DNA of 58,146 nucleotides, from assembly GCA_035536915.1 (NCBI GenBank), contig DATLNE010000033.1, forward strand, positions 1 to 58,146, written 5' to 3'. The translations under genes were made by a program, and so were the position numbers. This document shows positions 33,265 through 42,283 of the stretch, piece by piece. The notes under the pieces were generated by a model, which was not told the origin of the DNA, did no database searches, and saw only the letters and a list, made by a program, of their open reading frames with translations. The DNA is from Acidimicrobiales bacterium. Its GTDB lineage: Bacteria > Actinomycetota > Acidimicrobiia > Acidimicrobiales > JAHWLA01. How positions within the stretch are numbered: position 1 is the stretch's first letter; the number at the start of each line of letters is the position of its first letter.

Positions 33265-34122
33265 GTGGACGAGTTCCGAGCCGCTCGCGCCGACGCGTGG
33301 GCCGAGCTCGCTCGGCTCACCACGGCGACCAAGCGGCGCCGCGGCGACCAGGTGCTCCGCCTGTCGCGCCTGCACCGGGAGGCGGTGGCCGACTTGGCGC
33401 TGGCCCGGCGGCGCTGGCCCGGCGAGTCGCTGGTCGACGCGCTGGAGGACTTGGTGGCGGCGAGCCATGCCGAACTTTTCGCTCCGGGGCGAAGCGAGCC
33501 CGACCGACTGGTGGCGTGGCTGCGGCGGGGGTGTTGGGAGGCGATGGCCGAGTCGTTGCCGTGGGCGCTGGCTGCCGTTGCCGTGCTGGCCGTCGCCGCC
33601 GTGGGGGGCGTGGCCGCGGGCGCCGACGTGGCCCCGGTGGCGTTGCGGCGCGACATCGTCGAGGGCGCGTGGACGTTGCCCGTGGGGCCGTTGGCCGCGG
33701 CGTTGGCCTTTGCCGCGGCGTGCGCAGGGCTCGTGCCCGCCGCGGTGGTGCTCGCCTGGGTGGGATTGGAGTCGGGGGCCACGGCGGCCGCCGCCTGGCA
33801 GGCAGGCGACGAGCGCACGGCGGCGGCCGTCGCGGTGGCGGCGTTGCCGTTGGCGACGGCCGTGGTGTTTGCCACCGCCGCGGGGGCGTCGGCCGGGTGG
33901 GCCGTGGTGCGCGGCGAGCGCGGCGAGGCGACCCGCCGCTTGGCCCTCGGCGCCCAGGTGCTGCTCACGTTGGTGCCGTTGCTCGTGGTGGGCACCGTCG
34001 TGCGCGACGCCGCCCGTACGTCGCCGGAGACGGCCGCCGCCATTGCTGCCGTCCTCACTCTGGCGTGGTGGACCGCGGTACTGACGCGAGGCTCCGCAGT
34101 CAGGCGCGGGCGCGGGTCTTGA
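33265..34122 (+). CDS. Stage II sporulation protein M (SpoIIM)-like membrane protein
   Basis: A protein of about 285 aa: a soluble helical N-terminus (VDEFRAARADAWAELARLTT...LHREAVADLALARRRWPG) followed by about five transmembrane segments (LPWALAAVAVLAVAAVGGVA, PLAAALAFAAACAGLVPAAV, TAAAVAVAALPLATAVVF and others). It matches SpoIIM-type proteins common in actinobacteria, where they are not linked to sporulation and sit with MoxR, DUF58 and RDD genes. GTG 33265 is chosen because VDEF matches the usual family start; ATG 33238 would leave only 3 nt to the divergent RDD gene. Its 3' end overlaps the convergent DUF58 gene by 23 nt. Confidence 0.85.
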   Translation: MDEFRAARADAWAELARLTTATKRRRGDQVLRLSRLHREAVADLALARRRWPGESLVDALEDLVAASHAELFAPGRSEPDRLVAWLRRGCWEAMAESLPWALAAVAVLAVAAVGGVAAGADVAPVALRRDIVEGAWTLPVGPLAAALAFAAACAGLVPAAVVLAWVGLESGATAAAAWQAGDERTAAAVAVAALPLATAVVFATAAGASAGWAVVRGERGEATRRLALGAQVLLTLVPLLVVGTVVRDAARTSPETAAAIAAVLTLAWWTAVLTRGSAVRRGRGS

Positions 34123-35317
34123 GGTCGAGGTAGCCGGCGCACGCCGCGGCAGTCAGCCGTTCCGGTGACGCCGCCACCACCCGGGCCGCAGCCCGGCGCA
34201 GCATGGCTGCGGCCCGGTCGCGTTCCTCCAGCAACGACGCAGCCGCAGCGGCTCGGTAGGCGGCACGGCCACCCTCGGCACCAGCCGCCACCATGGCAGC
34301 CAGCATCGGGTCGTCGGGCGCCACGACGAGCACCTGATGGCGCCGGCTGAGCACGGGCACGGCCCGTTGCAGGGCGGCTGCGGCAGCGTCGTCGACCAAG
34401 TCGGTCAACACGATGGCCACGGCCCTTTTGGTGGGCAGGGCGCGGAAGGCAGTCTCGAAATCGCTGTCGACCGACGTGGCCTCGATGGCGGCCATGGCCG
34501 CGGCCACGGCGCGGCCCCCGCCTGCCCTCGGCGCCAGGCGCACGAGGGGCCGGTCGGCGAAGGCGATGAGGCCGCAGCGGTCCCCCACCGCGTCGACGGT
34601 GAGCGCCAAGGCGGTCGCCGCGTCGACCGCAACATCGAAGACGGTGGGCGCAGGCGGCGGGCCGGTGACGGCGGTCATCAAGCGGCCTGCGTCGAGCAGG
34701 ATCACCACGTCGCGCGACTGCTCCAGTCGGAACTGGTTGACCACCGGGCGCCCGGCCCGAGCCGACGCCTTCCAGTTGACGAGGCGCACGTCGTCGTCGG
34801 GTTGGTAGTCGCGCAACGACTCGAACGACGTGCCGAGGCCCAGCGGCCCGCGTGCCCGCCCTGACTCCTCGTCGAAGGTGGCCTGCTGTGCGGCGCGGGC
34901 CAAACGGCGAGCAGCCAGCACGTCAGGGTGCACGACGAGCTCGGCTGGGGCGGTGACCGGGCCGGTCCACTGGCCCAAGCCGAGGCGGCCCCGGCACCGC
35001 GCCACCACCGGTGGGAGGACGTGTCGGCCGCGGCGTCGCGCGGTGACGGTCGTGCCGTCGACGTCGAGCGCTTCGGTACCGGGTTGTGTCACCTCGCCCG
35101 TCCCCTCGACCAGCAGCCGCAAGGCGCCGGGCACGCCGCGCACGAGGAATGGCGGCGCGGTGCGCGTCACCCGAGGGCGGGGCGCTTGCAGTGCATCTAT
35201 CGCGGCAGCAGCGACCACGGCGATGACCGCGACGACGCCGAGCACCGGTGCCACCAAGCACAGGACGGCGGCCGCGGCCACCAGCGCCGCGCACCGGCCG
35301 GTGGGCTGGACGGGCAC
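34100..35317 (-). CDS. DUF58 protein (von Willebrand-like)
   Basis: A 405-aa protein with two N-terminal membrane segments (LVAAAAVLCLVAPVLGVVAVI), a beta-rich middle and the DUF58 block FESLRDYQPDDDVRLVNWKASAR with NQFRLEQSRDVVILLDAGRLM, whose DAGRLM replaces the MIDAS DxSxS of true vWA domains. DUF58 proteins partner with MoxR AAA ATPases, encoded 2 nt upstream here. It starts at GTG 35317. Confidence 0.92.
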   Translation of the reverse strand: MPVQPTGRCAALVAAAAVLCLVAPVLGVVAVIAVVAAAAIDALQAPRPRVTRTAPPFLVRGVPGALRLLVEGTGEVTQPGTEALDVDGTTVTARRRGRHVLPPVVARCRGRLGLGQWTGPVTAPAELVVHPDVLAARRLARAAQQATFDEESGRARGPLGLGTSFESLRDYQPDDDVRLVNWKASARAGRPVVNQFRLEQSRDVVILLDAGRLMTAVTGPPPAPTVFDVAVDAATALALTVDAVGDRCGLIAFADRPLVRLAPRAGGGRAVAAAMAAIEATSVDSDFETAFRALPTKRAVAIVLTDLVDDAAAAALQRAVPVLSRRHQVLVVAPDDPMLAAMVAAGAEGGRAAYRAAAAASLLEERDRAAAMLRRAAARVVAASPERLTAAACAGYLDLKTRARA

Positions 35318-35319
35318 GA

Positions 35320-36286
<967 letters not shown>

Positions 36287-36294
<8 letters not shown>

Positions 36295-37414
36295 CACGTT
36301 CCTTGGGTCGAGGAGGTTCGAGGCGGGCGCAGGCGGCCATTACGCGGCCTGCGGCGGTGGCAGCAGCACGGTCGTCGCCACCGGTGGCGAGCACGAGACG
36401 CACGTCGTCGTCGGGGAGGCCGAGGCGGGCGGCGGCGGCCCGCAGTTCTTCGGCCGGCGCGGAGGGAGGCACGCCTGCGGCCGCGGCGATGGCGCGGCGC
36501 GCCGCGGCCCGCACGGCGCTCGCCGCTTCGTGGCGGGGGGCGGCTGCCAAGCGTTCGGCCACCGCATCGGCGTGGGCGCTGCGGGGGTGGTCGACGTTCG
36601 TGGCGGTGGCTGCGGGTGCCGAGCGGCGGCGGGCGAGCAGGGCGAGGAGGGCGGCCAGGAGGAGGACGGCGAGGGCGAGCTGCCAGCGGGCGGGCAGGGC
36701 GGCCAAGCCGCTCGGGGCGCCGAAGCCGTGGAGATGTTCGAGGAACACCACGTCGCGTTGCACGCCGCCCGCCGCGGCCACGGCGAAGGCGGCGTTCTCC
36801 CGGGCGCCCAGCAGGTAGTTCTGGAACACGGCGTCGTCGCTGACCACCACGATGCGGCCGCTTCCCAACGTCGCCACCGCGACCAGGGTGACGCCGTTGC
36901 ACCCGAGGATCGGCAGCGCCCGACCGGTATAGGCGTAGCCCGCCTCTCCGCTCGATTCGACGTAGGCCACCCCCGCGGTTTCGGGCACCGTGGCCAGCGG
37001 GCGGCACGCCACGAGGCTGCCGCCCCGTTGCAGCGAACCCACCAGCGGCTGCAGCCACTCGTCGGCCTTCTCGTCGCCTGCCACCACCAAGCGGCCGCCG
37101 GTCTCCACGAACGAGCGCAGGGCTCTGACCTCTTCGGGCTCGGGCCGCTCGCCGCCGAGGATGACGACGGTGTCGGCCGGGTCGGGCCGCTCCACGTCGA
37201 CGGGAATGCGCTGGCGGCGCACGTCGTGGCCGCCCCGTTCCAGCAGCCGCGCGTACGACCGGGCGCCGCGTTGGCCGGCGGCGTACGACGACGACTCGGG
37301 GCCGCGGGGCGGCCGGCGCAGGAGGGTGACGACGACGAAGCCGACTTCGAGGGCGAGGGCGATCGACACGGCCACGGCCACCGTGCGCCAGACGGCCTTC
37401 TTGTCGGCCGTCAC
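36287..37414 (-). CDS. DUF4350 membrane protein
   Basis: A 375-aa protein with one N-terminal membrane helix (VAVAVSIALALEVGFVVVTLL), a GATase-like extracellular domain (ADTVVILGGERPEPEEVRALRSFVETGGRLVVAGD; SDDAVFQNYLLGARENAAFA) and a second helix near 240 (WQLALAVLLLAALLALLARRR), then an Ala-rich cytoplasmic tail. The order matches DUF4350 proteins of MoxR clusters, whose role is unknown. GTG 37414 overlaps the stop of the upstream DUF4129 gene (GTGA). Confidence 0.85.
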
Positions 37415-38352
37415 GGTTTGGAGGCACCGACGATGTCGGCGAAGCCGGCCTTGATGCGCTCGACGTCTTCGGGCGAGGGCGGGCGGCGGCCGTAGACGAT
37501 CTCGTCGAAGGTGGCGCTGGCTTGGCCGAAGGCGCGGCGGTTGCGGCCCTGCGCCAGGCGGCGGGCGATCCACGACGACGGGAGCGACTCGTCGTAGGCC
37601 ACAAGGCCCGCCCGGTCGAGGTCGAGCAGGCCGGCGACGAAGGCCTCTCGCACCCGGGCTTCGAGGTCGTCGTCGACGGGACCGGTGCGGCGGCGGGTGC
37701 GAGGTGCGGCGGCCGCTTCGCCGGTCGTCGATGCGGGGTCGCGGGGCTTGCGGCGCATGGCGTAGGCCGCTGCCGCGGCGGCGACGAGGAGGAGCAACAG
37801 CAGCAACGGCCACGGCAGGGCGGCGCTCTCGGTGTCCTCGATGTCGTCCTTGGTCACCTCGGCGGCGGCTTCCGACGGCGGGACCGTCGGGGCCGGTTGC
37901 GCCTCGTCGCCTTGGTCCGTGCCGCGCCCCGGGCCGGTGACGGGACCACTGCCGCTGCTCGGCGCGCCGCCGTCCGGTGCGCCGCCGCCTGCTGCGCCCG
38001 TTCCGGTGCCGGCGCCCGAGCCGGACCCTGCGCCAGTGCCGGTGCCAGTTCCCGCGCCGGAGCCCGCCGCACCGCCTGGTTCGCCTCGGCCGCCGGAGTC
38101 CTGCAAGGTGAAGGTCGCCGGGCCACCGTCGCTCGGGACCGGCTGCGACAACGCCTCCTGCCGCCCCGCCATGTCGTTCGGCGTGGCGGGCGCCACGAAC
38201 CTCGACGGGCCACCCGCCAGGACATCAGGGCAGACCGCATCGAGGCCCGGTCGCTCCGGCGCCGCCTCTCGTGCCCGCACCATCGGCACCACGAGCAGCG
38301 GCACGAGCACTACCGCCAAAGCGGCAGCGAGCAACGCAGCGCGCGACCTCAT
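37411..38352 (-). CDS. DUF4129 protein with Gly/Thr-rich linker
   Basis: A 313-aa protein: signal/anchor at the N-terminus (AALLAAALAVVLVPLLVVPMV), a low-complexity stretch of GTGTGSGAG repeats (about residues 95-130), a membrane helix PWPLLLLLLLVAAAAAAYAM and a C-terminal DUF4129 helical domain (LEARVREAFVAGLLDLDRAG; QASATFDEIVYGRRPPSPED). DUF4129 is often found with transglutaminase or MoxR genes. The ATG overlaps the upstream stop (ATGA). Confidence 0.82.
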   Translation of the reverse strand: MRSRAALLAAALAVVLVPLLVVPMVRAREAAPERPGLDAVCPDVLAGGPSRFVAPATPNDMAGRQEALSQPVPSDGGPATFTLQDSGGRGEPGGAAGSGAGTGTGTGAGSGSGAGTGTGAAGGGAPDGGAPSSGSGPVTGPGRGTDQGDEAQPAPTVPPSEAAAEVTKDDIEDTESAALPWPLLLLLLLVAAAAAAYAMRRKPRDPASTTGEAAAAPRTRRRTGPVDDDLEARVREAFVAGLLDLDRAGLVAYDESLPSSWIARRLAQGRNRRAFGQASATFDEIVYGRRPPSPEDVERIKAGFADIVGASKP

Positions 38353-39137
38353 GCCGCGGCCGCCGGCGTCAGCAGGTAGAGCAAGTCGAGCGCCTCCTTG
38401 CGGATGCGAGCGTCGACATAGGCCGCCATGCTCACCGCTGCGAACAACGGGATTACGAGCACGCAGACGGCAAGCTGCGCAGCGGCCACGCCGACCAACA
38501 ACGGCGCATCTCGTCCGCTGCCGATGACCGAGGCCACCACCACGGGCTGCACCAGGATCAGCACCAGAGCAACCACCAGTGCCAGCGCCGCCAGTAGTGC
38601 GCCGAGGTGGGCGGCGCGGCGGTCGAGCGAGAGGACGGCGGCGCGGCGCACGGCGTTGCCCGGGGAGATGCGTTCGAGGACCATGGCGGGCACGGCGGGC
38701 ACGAGCCCCAGGGCAGCCCAGACCCCGGGCACCACGAAGGCGAGGGTGAGCACCGCCACCTTGACCCCGCCCGTGAGCCACAGCCCGACCACGGCGGGGG
38801 CTCGCCGCCACGTGGTGCGAATGGCCGGTGCCGCCGCCGGCGTCCCGCCGAACCAGTCGTCGCCCACGACGTGCACGCACCCGGCGTGGGCCAACGCCAA
38901 CCCGATTGCCAGCACCACGACGCCGACGACGGTGGTGAGCGGCGTCCCGACGGCGAGCACCAGCCAGAAGAGCGCACTGGCGGGCAGGGCGAACGCCAAG
39001 GCAACTGCGGCCAGGACGAGGAACGAGCGGCGACAGGCGGCGACGGCGACGTCGGCCAACTCCATGGCCGAGCGGGGCCGGAGGTCCCGTTCCTCAGGAG
39101 GCGCGCCGGCGGGCATGGTGCGTCCATTGTGGGACAT
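38349..39137 (-). CDS. Multi-pass membrane protein of the MoxR cluster, unknown function
   Basis: A 262-aa protein with six or more hydrophobic segments, for example FLVLAAVALAFALPASALF, LTTVVGVVVLAIGLALAHAG, VAVLTLAFVVPGVWAALGLV and LVVALVLILVQPVVVASVIG. The block LVPAVPAMVLERISPGNAVRRAAVLS resembles the membrane region of the glycerophosphodiesterase/DUF7544-like families, in which an 'E..G..AL.RS..L' motif lies between helices; a weak assignment. It starts the operon running through DUF4129, DUF4350, MoxR and DUF58. ATG 39116 is an alternative start. Confidence 0.75.
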   Translation of the reverse strand: MSHNGRTMPAGAPPEERDLRPRSAMELADVAVAACRRSFLVLAAVALAFALPASALFWLVLAVGTPLTTVVGVVVLAIGLALAHAGCVHVVGDDWFGGTPAAAPAIRTTWRRAPAVVGLWLTGGVKVAVLTLAFVVPGVWAALGLVPAVPAMVLERISPGNAVRRAAVLSLDRRAAHLGALLAALALVVALVLILVQPVVVASVIGSGRDAPLLVGVAAAQLAVCVLVIPLFAAVSMAAYVDARIRKEALDLLYLLTPAAAA

Positions 39138-39161
39138 CCACGGCGGCGCCGTCCGGCGGGA

Positions 39162-39617
39162 TCAGCGCTGGCCGCGTCCTTCGGCCAGGCGAGCCACCGC
39201 CTGCTCGATGCGGCGCTGTCGCGTCTCGGGCTTCTTGGCGCTCTCGATGCCTTCCACGAACCACCGCTGTTGGCTGTACGACAGCCCGGCGAAGAACGCC
39301 TGCGCCGTCGGTTCGGCGGCGAGTGCCGCTGCGAAGTCGTCGGGCACCGCGACCTCGCGCACATCGGTGTCGAGTTCGAGCGACACGTCCACTTCGTGGC
39401 CCGCCGCCACGCCGGCCTTGGCCCGCACCTCCGCGCTGACGCCCAAGAGGAACCGTCCGCCCATCGAGCCCACGCTCGACCGGTAGGTGTAGCCGTTGAC
39501 AGTGGCTTGGACCTTGGGGCGCTTGCTTTGTCCGAGCGCCTCCACCACCGCGGCCGGCACCTCGATGCCCGTGGCCGACTTGCCGTGGGATTCGATCACC
39601 GCCCGGAAGGCGGGCAT
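39162..39617 (-). CDS. YdeI/OmpD-associated-like protein with DUF1905 domain
   Basis: A 151-aa protein. The N-terminal DUF1905 part has ATGIEVPAAVVEALGQSKRPKVQATVNGY and GRFLLGVSAEVRAKAGVAAGH. The C-terminal YdeI-type part has VPDDFAAALAAEPTAQAFFAGLSYSQQRWFVEGIESAKKPETRQRRIEQAV. Function is unknown. Its ATG shares one base with the stop of the DUF3105 gene (TGATG), so translation is probably coupled. Confidence 0.88.
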   Translation of the reverse strand: MPAFRAVIESHGKSATGIEVPAAVVEALGQSKRPKVQATVNGYTYRSSVGSMGGRFLLGVSAEVRAKAGVAAGHEVDVSLELDTDVREVAVPDDFAAALAAEPTAQAFFAGLSYSQQRWFVEGIESAKKPETRQRRIEQAVARLAEGRGQR

Positions 39618-40198
39618 CAGACGGGGGCGCCCTTCTCCGGTGCGTCCTTGTCGGCGTACGTGCGCACGAAGTCGGCGAACACCTGCCCTGACACACGACG
39701 GCAGCGCTGCGTGTGCCCCCACGCGGTGAGCACGACGTGGCGCCCGTCGGCGAACGCGGCCCGGTTCCAGGGCACGACGACGAAGCGGTTTGTGGGAACG
39801 GCGTCGGCCACCTGGCGCAGCACCTCGACCTCGTCGCCGGGCAGCTCGCGGTCGTACCAGGCCACGACGATGCCGTGCTCCAGGTCATGCACCGCCCGCT
39901 CGGGCGGCGGGTCGACGTCGCGTTCGTAGAAGCGAGGAGTGATGCGCAACGTCTGGGCGTGGTGCTCGCCGCTGTCGGGCGGGACGACCGGCCAGTCGAG
40001 TGTGCCGGTGCGGTGCGGCGGGCCCTGGGGCACGGGACGCGTGCTCGCCACGGGCAGGCAGTCGGCCGCCGCGGGCGTGGCCCCCACGGTCGTGAGCTCG
40101 ACCGGGACCTCGACGGGGGCGTCGTCGTCACCGAAGACGACGCCGACCACGACGAGCACCACCACCACGCCGACGACGGCGAGCAGGACCTTCTTCAA
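39617..40198 (-). CDS. DUF3105 protein, membrane-anchored
   Basis: A 193-aa protein with an N-terminal helix (VLLAVVGVVVVLVVVGVVFG) and a DUF3105 domain: PPDSGEHHAQTLRITPRFYE, RAVHDLEHGIVVAWYD and VVPWNRAAFADGRHVVLTAWG, with several conserved His (GEHH, HDLEHG) that may bind metal. The start is TTG 40198, only 1 nt after the mature 3' end of tRNA-Tyr, so translation may begin on a leaderless or tRNA-processed message. Confidence 0.84.
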   Translation of the reverse strand: MKKVLLAVVGVVVVLVVVGVVFGDDDAPVEVPVELTTVGATPAAADCLPVASTRPVPQGPPHRTGTLDWPVVPPDSGEHHAQTLRITPRFYERDVDPPPERAVHDLEHGIVVAWYDRELPGDEVEVLRQVADAVPTNRFVVVPWNRAAFADGRHVVLTAWGHTQRCRRVSGQVFADFVRTYADKDAPEKGAPV

Positions 40199-40199
40199 G

Positions 40200-40281
<82 letters not shown>

Positions 40282-40310
40282 TTGGAGCCGGTCAGGATAG
40301 CTTCTCCCGC

Positions 40311-40799
40311 ATGCCCACCTTCGACGTCGTCTCCCAGGTAGACATGCAAGAGGTCCGCAACGCGGTCGACCAAGCCGCCCGCGAGGTGACCACCCGCTTC
40401 GACTTCAAGGACACCGGCTCCTTGATCGAGCTCAGCGGCGACGAGATCCGGCTGGCGTCCTCGACCGAGGACCGCCTTCGAGCGCTCACGCAGGTGCTCG
40501 AAGAGAAGCTCGTGCGCCGCAACGTGTCGCTCAAGTCGCTCGACCGAGGCAAGGTCGAAGAAGCCACCAAAGGCACCGTGCGCCAGACCGTCAAGCTGAA
40601 GGCGGGCATCTCGTCGGACGAGGCGAAGAAGCTCAACGTCTTCATCAAGAACCTGAACCTGAAGGGCATCTCGTCGCAGACCCAGGGCGACCAGCTCAGG
40701 GTGTCGGGCAAGAAGCGCGACGACCTGCAAGCGGTGATCGCTGCCCTCAAGGGCGAAGACTTCGGCCTGCCCCTGCAGTTCGAGAACTTCAGGGATTAG
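40311..40799 (+). CDS. yajQ: YajQ-family nucleotide-binding protein
   Basis: A 162-aa member of the YajQ family: TFDVVSQVDMQEVRNAVDQA, TRFDFKDTGSLIEL, VRQTVKLKAGISSDEAKKLN and VSGKKRDDLQAVIAALK all match. Family members have two ferredoxin-like folds and bind nucleotides; some bind cyclic di-GMP, which cannot be concluded here. The ATG at 40311 begins directly at the conserved PTFDVVS. It is a single gene facing away from tRNA-Tyr. Confidence 0.95.
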   Translation: MPTFDVVSQVDMQEVRNAVDQAAREVTTRFDFKDTGSLIELSGDEIRLASSTEDRLRALTQVLEEKLVRRNVSLKSLDRGKVEEATKGTVRQTVKLKAGISSDEAKKLNVFIKNLNLKGISSQTQGDQLRVSGKKRDDLQAVIAALKGEDFGLPLQFENFRD

Positions 40800-40805
40800 G
40801 TCGGG

Positions 40806-42086
40806 TCAGCGAAAGGCCGGCGGGCCGTAGCCGAGGGCGGCCTGCAACGCCGGTGCCGTCAGCGGCTTGAAGACGGTCGCCGCCCACTGCTGCTCGGCGG
40901 CGTGGGCGCGCAACTTCTCTTCTTCCTCACGGGCCAGCACGGCATAGTCGACCTCGTCGGCCATCGCGAACGCTTCGGCTTCGGCCAGCCGCAGCGCCCC
41001 GCCTGACGGGCTGGCCGACGACGCCCACAGCAACTGGGTGCGGGGCGGGCCGGACGGAGCGGCGAACTGGCTGCTGCCCCCGTCGGCCAGGCGCCGGGTC
41101 AAGCCGGTGGCGATGATGGCCCTCGGCCGGCCCGCCTCGGCCTGGGCGATGACCTTGGGCACGTTGGCTAACGCCTCGGCCACCCACGCATCGAGCAGCG
41201 GCTTGGGCGGCGAGGGCGGCAACTGCGTGCCCATGGGCACCGTCAGTTGGTGTGTTGTGGTGACCGCCTTCTTGCCCTTGCCGGTTGTGACCGTCTTGGT
41301 CGGGGCCGGGTGGTACTCGTAGTGCACGTGGGGAGAGGTGCCCTTGGCGTTGCCGCTCGTGCCGTTGTAGCCGACGACCTCACCCGCCTTCACTGCTTGG
41401 CCGGTCACCTGTCCGGGCACGAACCCGGTGAGGTGGGCGAGGTAGTGGTACGACCCGTTGGGCTCGTACACGTAGGCGGCCAAGCCGCCGATGGAGCCGT
41501 TGCTCTGCTTGAGGATGCCGTCGACGGGCGAACGCACCGGCGTGCCTTCGGCGGCGAAGATGTCGGTGCCCTCGTGGAAGTGGAACGACGGCACGAAGCG
41601 GGGGAAGTACCAGTCGTCGCTCCACACCGCCTCACCACCGACGGGGAAGCGGCCGAAGCCGAGTTGCACCGCTTCCGCCTCGGTGAAGCCGAGGTCGAGC
41701 AGCGGGCGCAGGGCGGCCAACAGCTGGCGGGTGTTGTTCGACGGCGTGCGCTTGATCGAGTTGATGACGGCCTGGGCGTCGGGCGGGATGACGCCCCCGC
41801 TGCCTGCGTCGGGGCCGTCGCCACCCCCGGGGGGCGGGGCGGTGGTGGGACCGGGGGACGTCGACGGAGGAGGCGCGGTGGTCGACGTCGGGTTGTTGCC
41901 CCGGGTGGTCGGGGTGGTGGACGGCGGCGGTGCGGTGGTGCTCGACGTCGACGGCGGGGCCGTGGTGGTCGTCGGCAGCGTCGGCAGGGGCTCGTCGACC
42001 TGGGCGCGTGCCGTCCCCGCGGCGACGACCGCCAGGGCGGCGGCAGGTACGGCGAAGGCCAGGAGCCGGGAACGGAGGCGCGTCAT
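40806..42086 (-). CDS. M23 (LytM) peptidoglycan endopeptidase-like protein
   Basis: A 426-aa secreted protein with signal peptide LLAFAVPAAALAVVAAGTARAQ, a Pro/Thr/Ser linker (about 28-90) and an M23 domain. FHFHEGTDIFAAEGTPVRSP supplies the H-x3-D zinc motif and SPHVHYEYHP the HxH motif, so the enzyme is probably active and would cut peptidoglycan cross-links. The C-terminal 130 residues are unassigned and helical (EAFAMADEVDYAVLAREEEE). The start is ATG 42084-42086, 4 nt after a TATACA box, suggesting a leaderless mRNA. Its stop lies 6 nt past that of the convergent yajQ. Confidence 0.9.
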   Translation of the reverse strand: MTRLRSRLLAFAVPAAALAVVAAGTARAQVDEPLPTLPTTTTAPPSTSSTTAPPPSTTPTTRGNNPTSTTAPPPSTSPGPTTAPPPGGGDGPDAGSGGVIPPDAQAVINSIKRTPSNNTRQLLAALRPLLDLGFTEAEAVQLGFGRFPVGGEAVWSDDWYFPRFVPSFHFHEGTDIFAAEGTPVRSPVDGILKQSNGSIGGLAAYVYEPNGSYHYLAHLTGFVPGQVTGQAVKAGEVVGYNGTSGNAKGTSPHVHYEYHPAPTKTVTTGKGKKAVTTTHQLTVPMGTQLPPSPPKPLLDAWVAEALANVPKVIAQAEAGRPRAIIATGLTRRLADGGSSQFAAPSGPPRTQLLWASSASPSGGALRLAEAEAFAMADEVDYAVLAREEEEKLRAHAAEQQWAATVFKPLTAPALQAALGYGPPAFR

Positions 42087-42090
42087 CGTC

Positions 42091-42121
42091 TGTATAGGAG
42101 TTCCGGTTGACGGACCCTCAA
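42091..42121 (-). promoter_or_regulatory. Candidate promoter for a leaderless M23 mRNA
   Basis: On the minus strand TTGAGG (42116-42121) and TATACA (42091-42096) are separated by 19 nt, and the ATG follows 4 nt after TATACA. No Shine-Dalgarno sequence lies before the ATG, so transcription probably starts at or next to it. The spacing is slightly long. Confidence 0.45.
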
Positions 42122-42122
42122 T

Positions 42123-42160
42123 CCTGCCCGACCAGCCGCTGGGGAAGCCGGCCGGGCAGG
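42123..42160 (-). terminator. Hairpin 3 between htpX and the M23 gene
   Basis: CCTGCCCG and CGGGCAGG pair as 8-bp arms with a smaller internal CCAG/CTGG stem. It is the last of three structures in the 197-nt gap. Confidence 0.4.
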
Positions 42161-42174
42161 AGACTGGGGCCCAC

Positions 42175-42200
42175 GAGCCTGCACCGACAGGTGCAGGCTC
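42175..42200 (-). terminator. Hairpin 2, perfect 11-bp stem
   Basis: GAGCCTGCACC and GGTGCAGGCTC pair perfectly around a four-base loop. It is a strong stem in the gap downstream of htpX and likely contributes to termination. Confidence 0.55.
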
Positions 42201-42218
42201 CATTCAACAGAGCTGCCT

Positions 42219-42243
42219 GTTTCGGCAGCAAAGCTGCCGAAAC
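42219..42243 (-). terminator. Hairpin 1, perfect 11-bp stem after htpX
   Basis: GTTTCGGCAGC and GCTGCCGAAAC pair perfectly around a three-base loop, about 40 nt past the htpX stop. No U-run follows, which is common for high-GC terminators. Confidence 0.55.
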
Positions 42244-42283
42244 GAACCTTCGGCGCACAACGGCCAATCCGTCCGCTCGGACA

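Noticed and set aside
33265-34122. Evidence for endospore formation from SpoIIM
   Set aside because: SpoIIM-like proteins with RDD/MoxR/DUF58 genes are widespread in non-sporulating actinobacteria.
37985-38090. CRISPR-like short repeats
   Set aside because: These are in-frame GGC/ACC coding repeats of a Gly/Thr linker with no unique spacers.
42087-42283. ydaO-type cyclic di-AMP riboswitch before the M23 gene
   Set aside because: The gene type fits but the conserved core sequences of that riboswitch were not found. Separate terminators plus a leaderless promoter explain the structure better.
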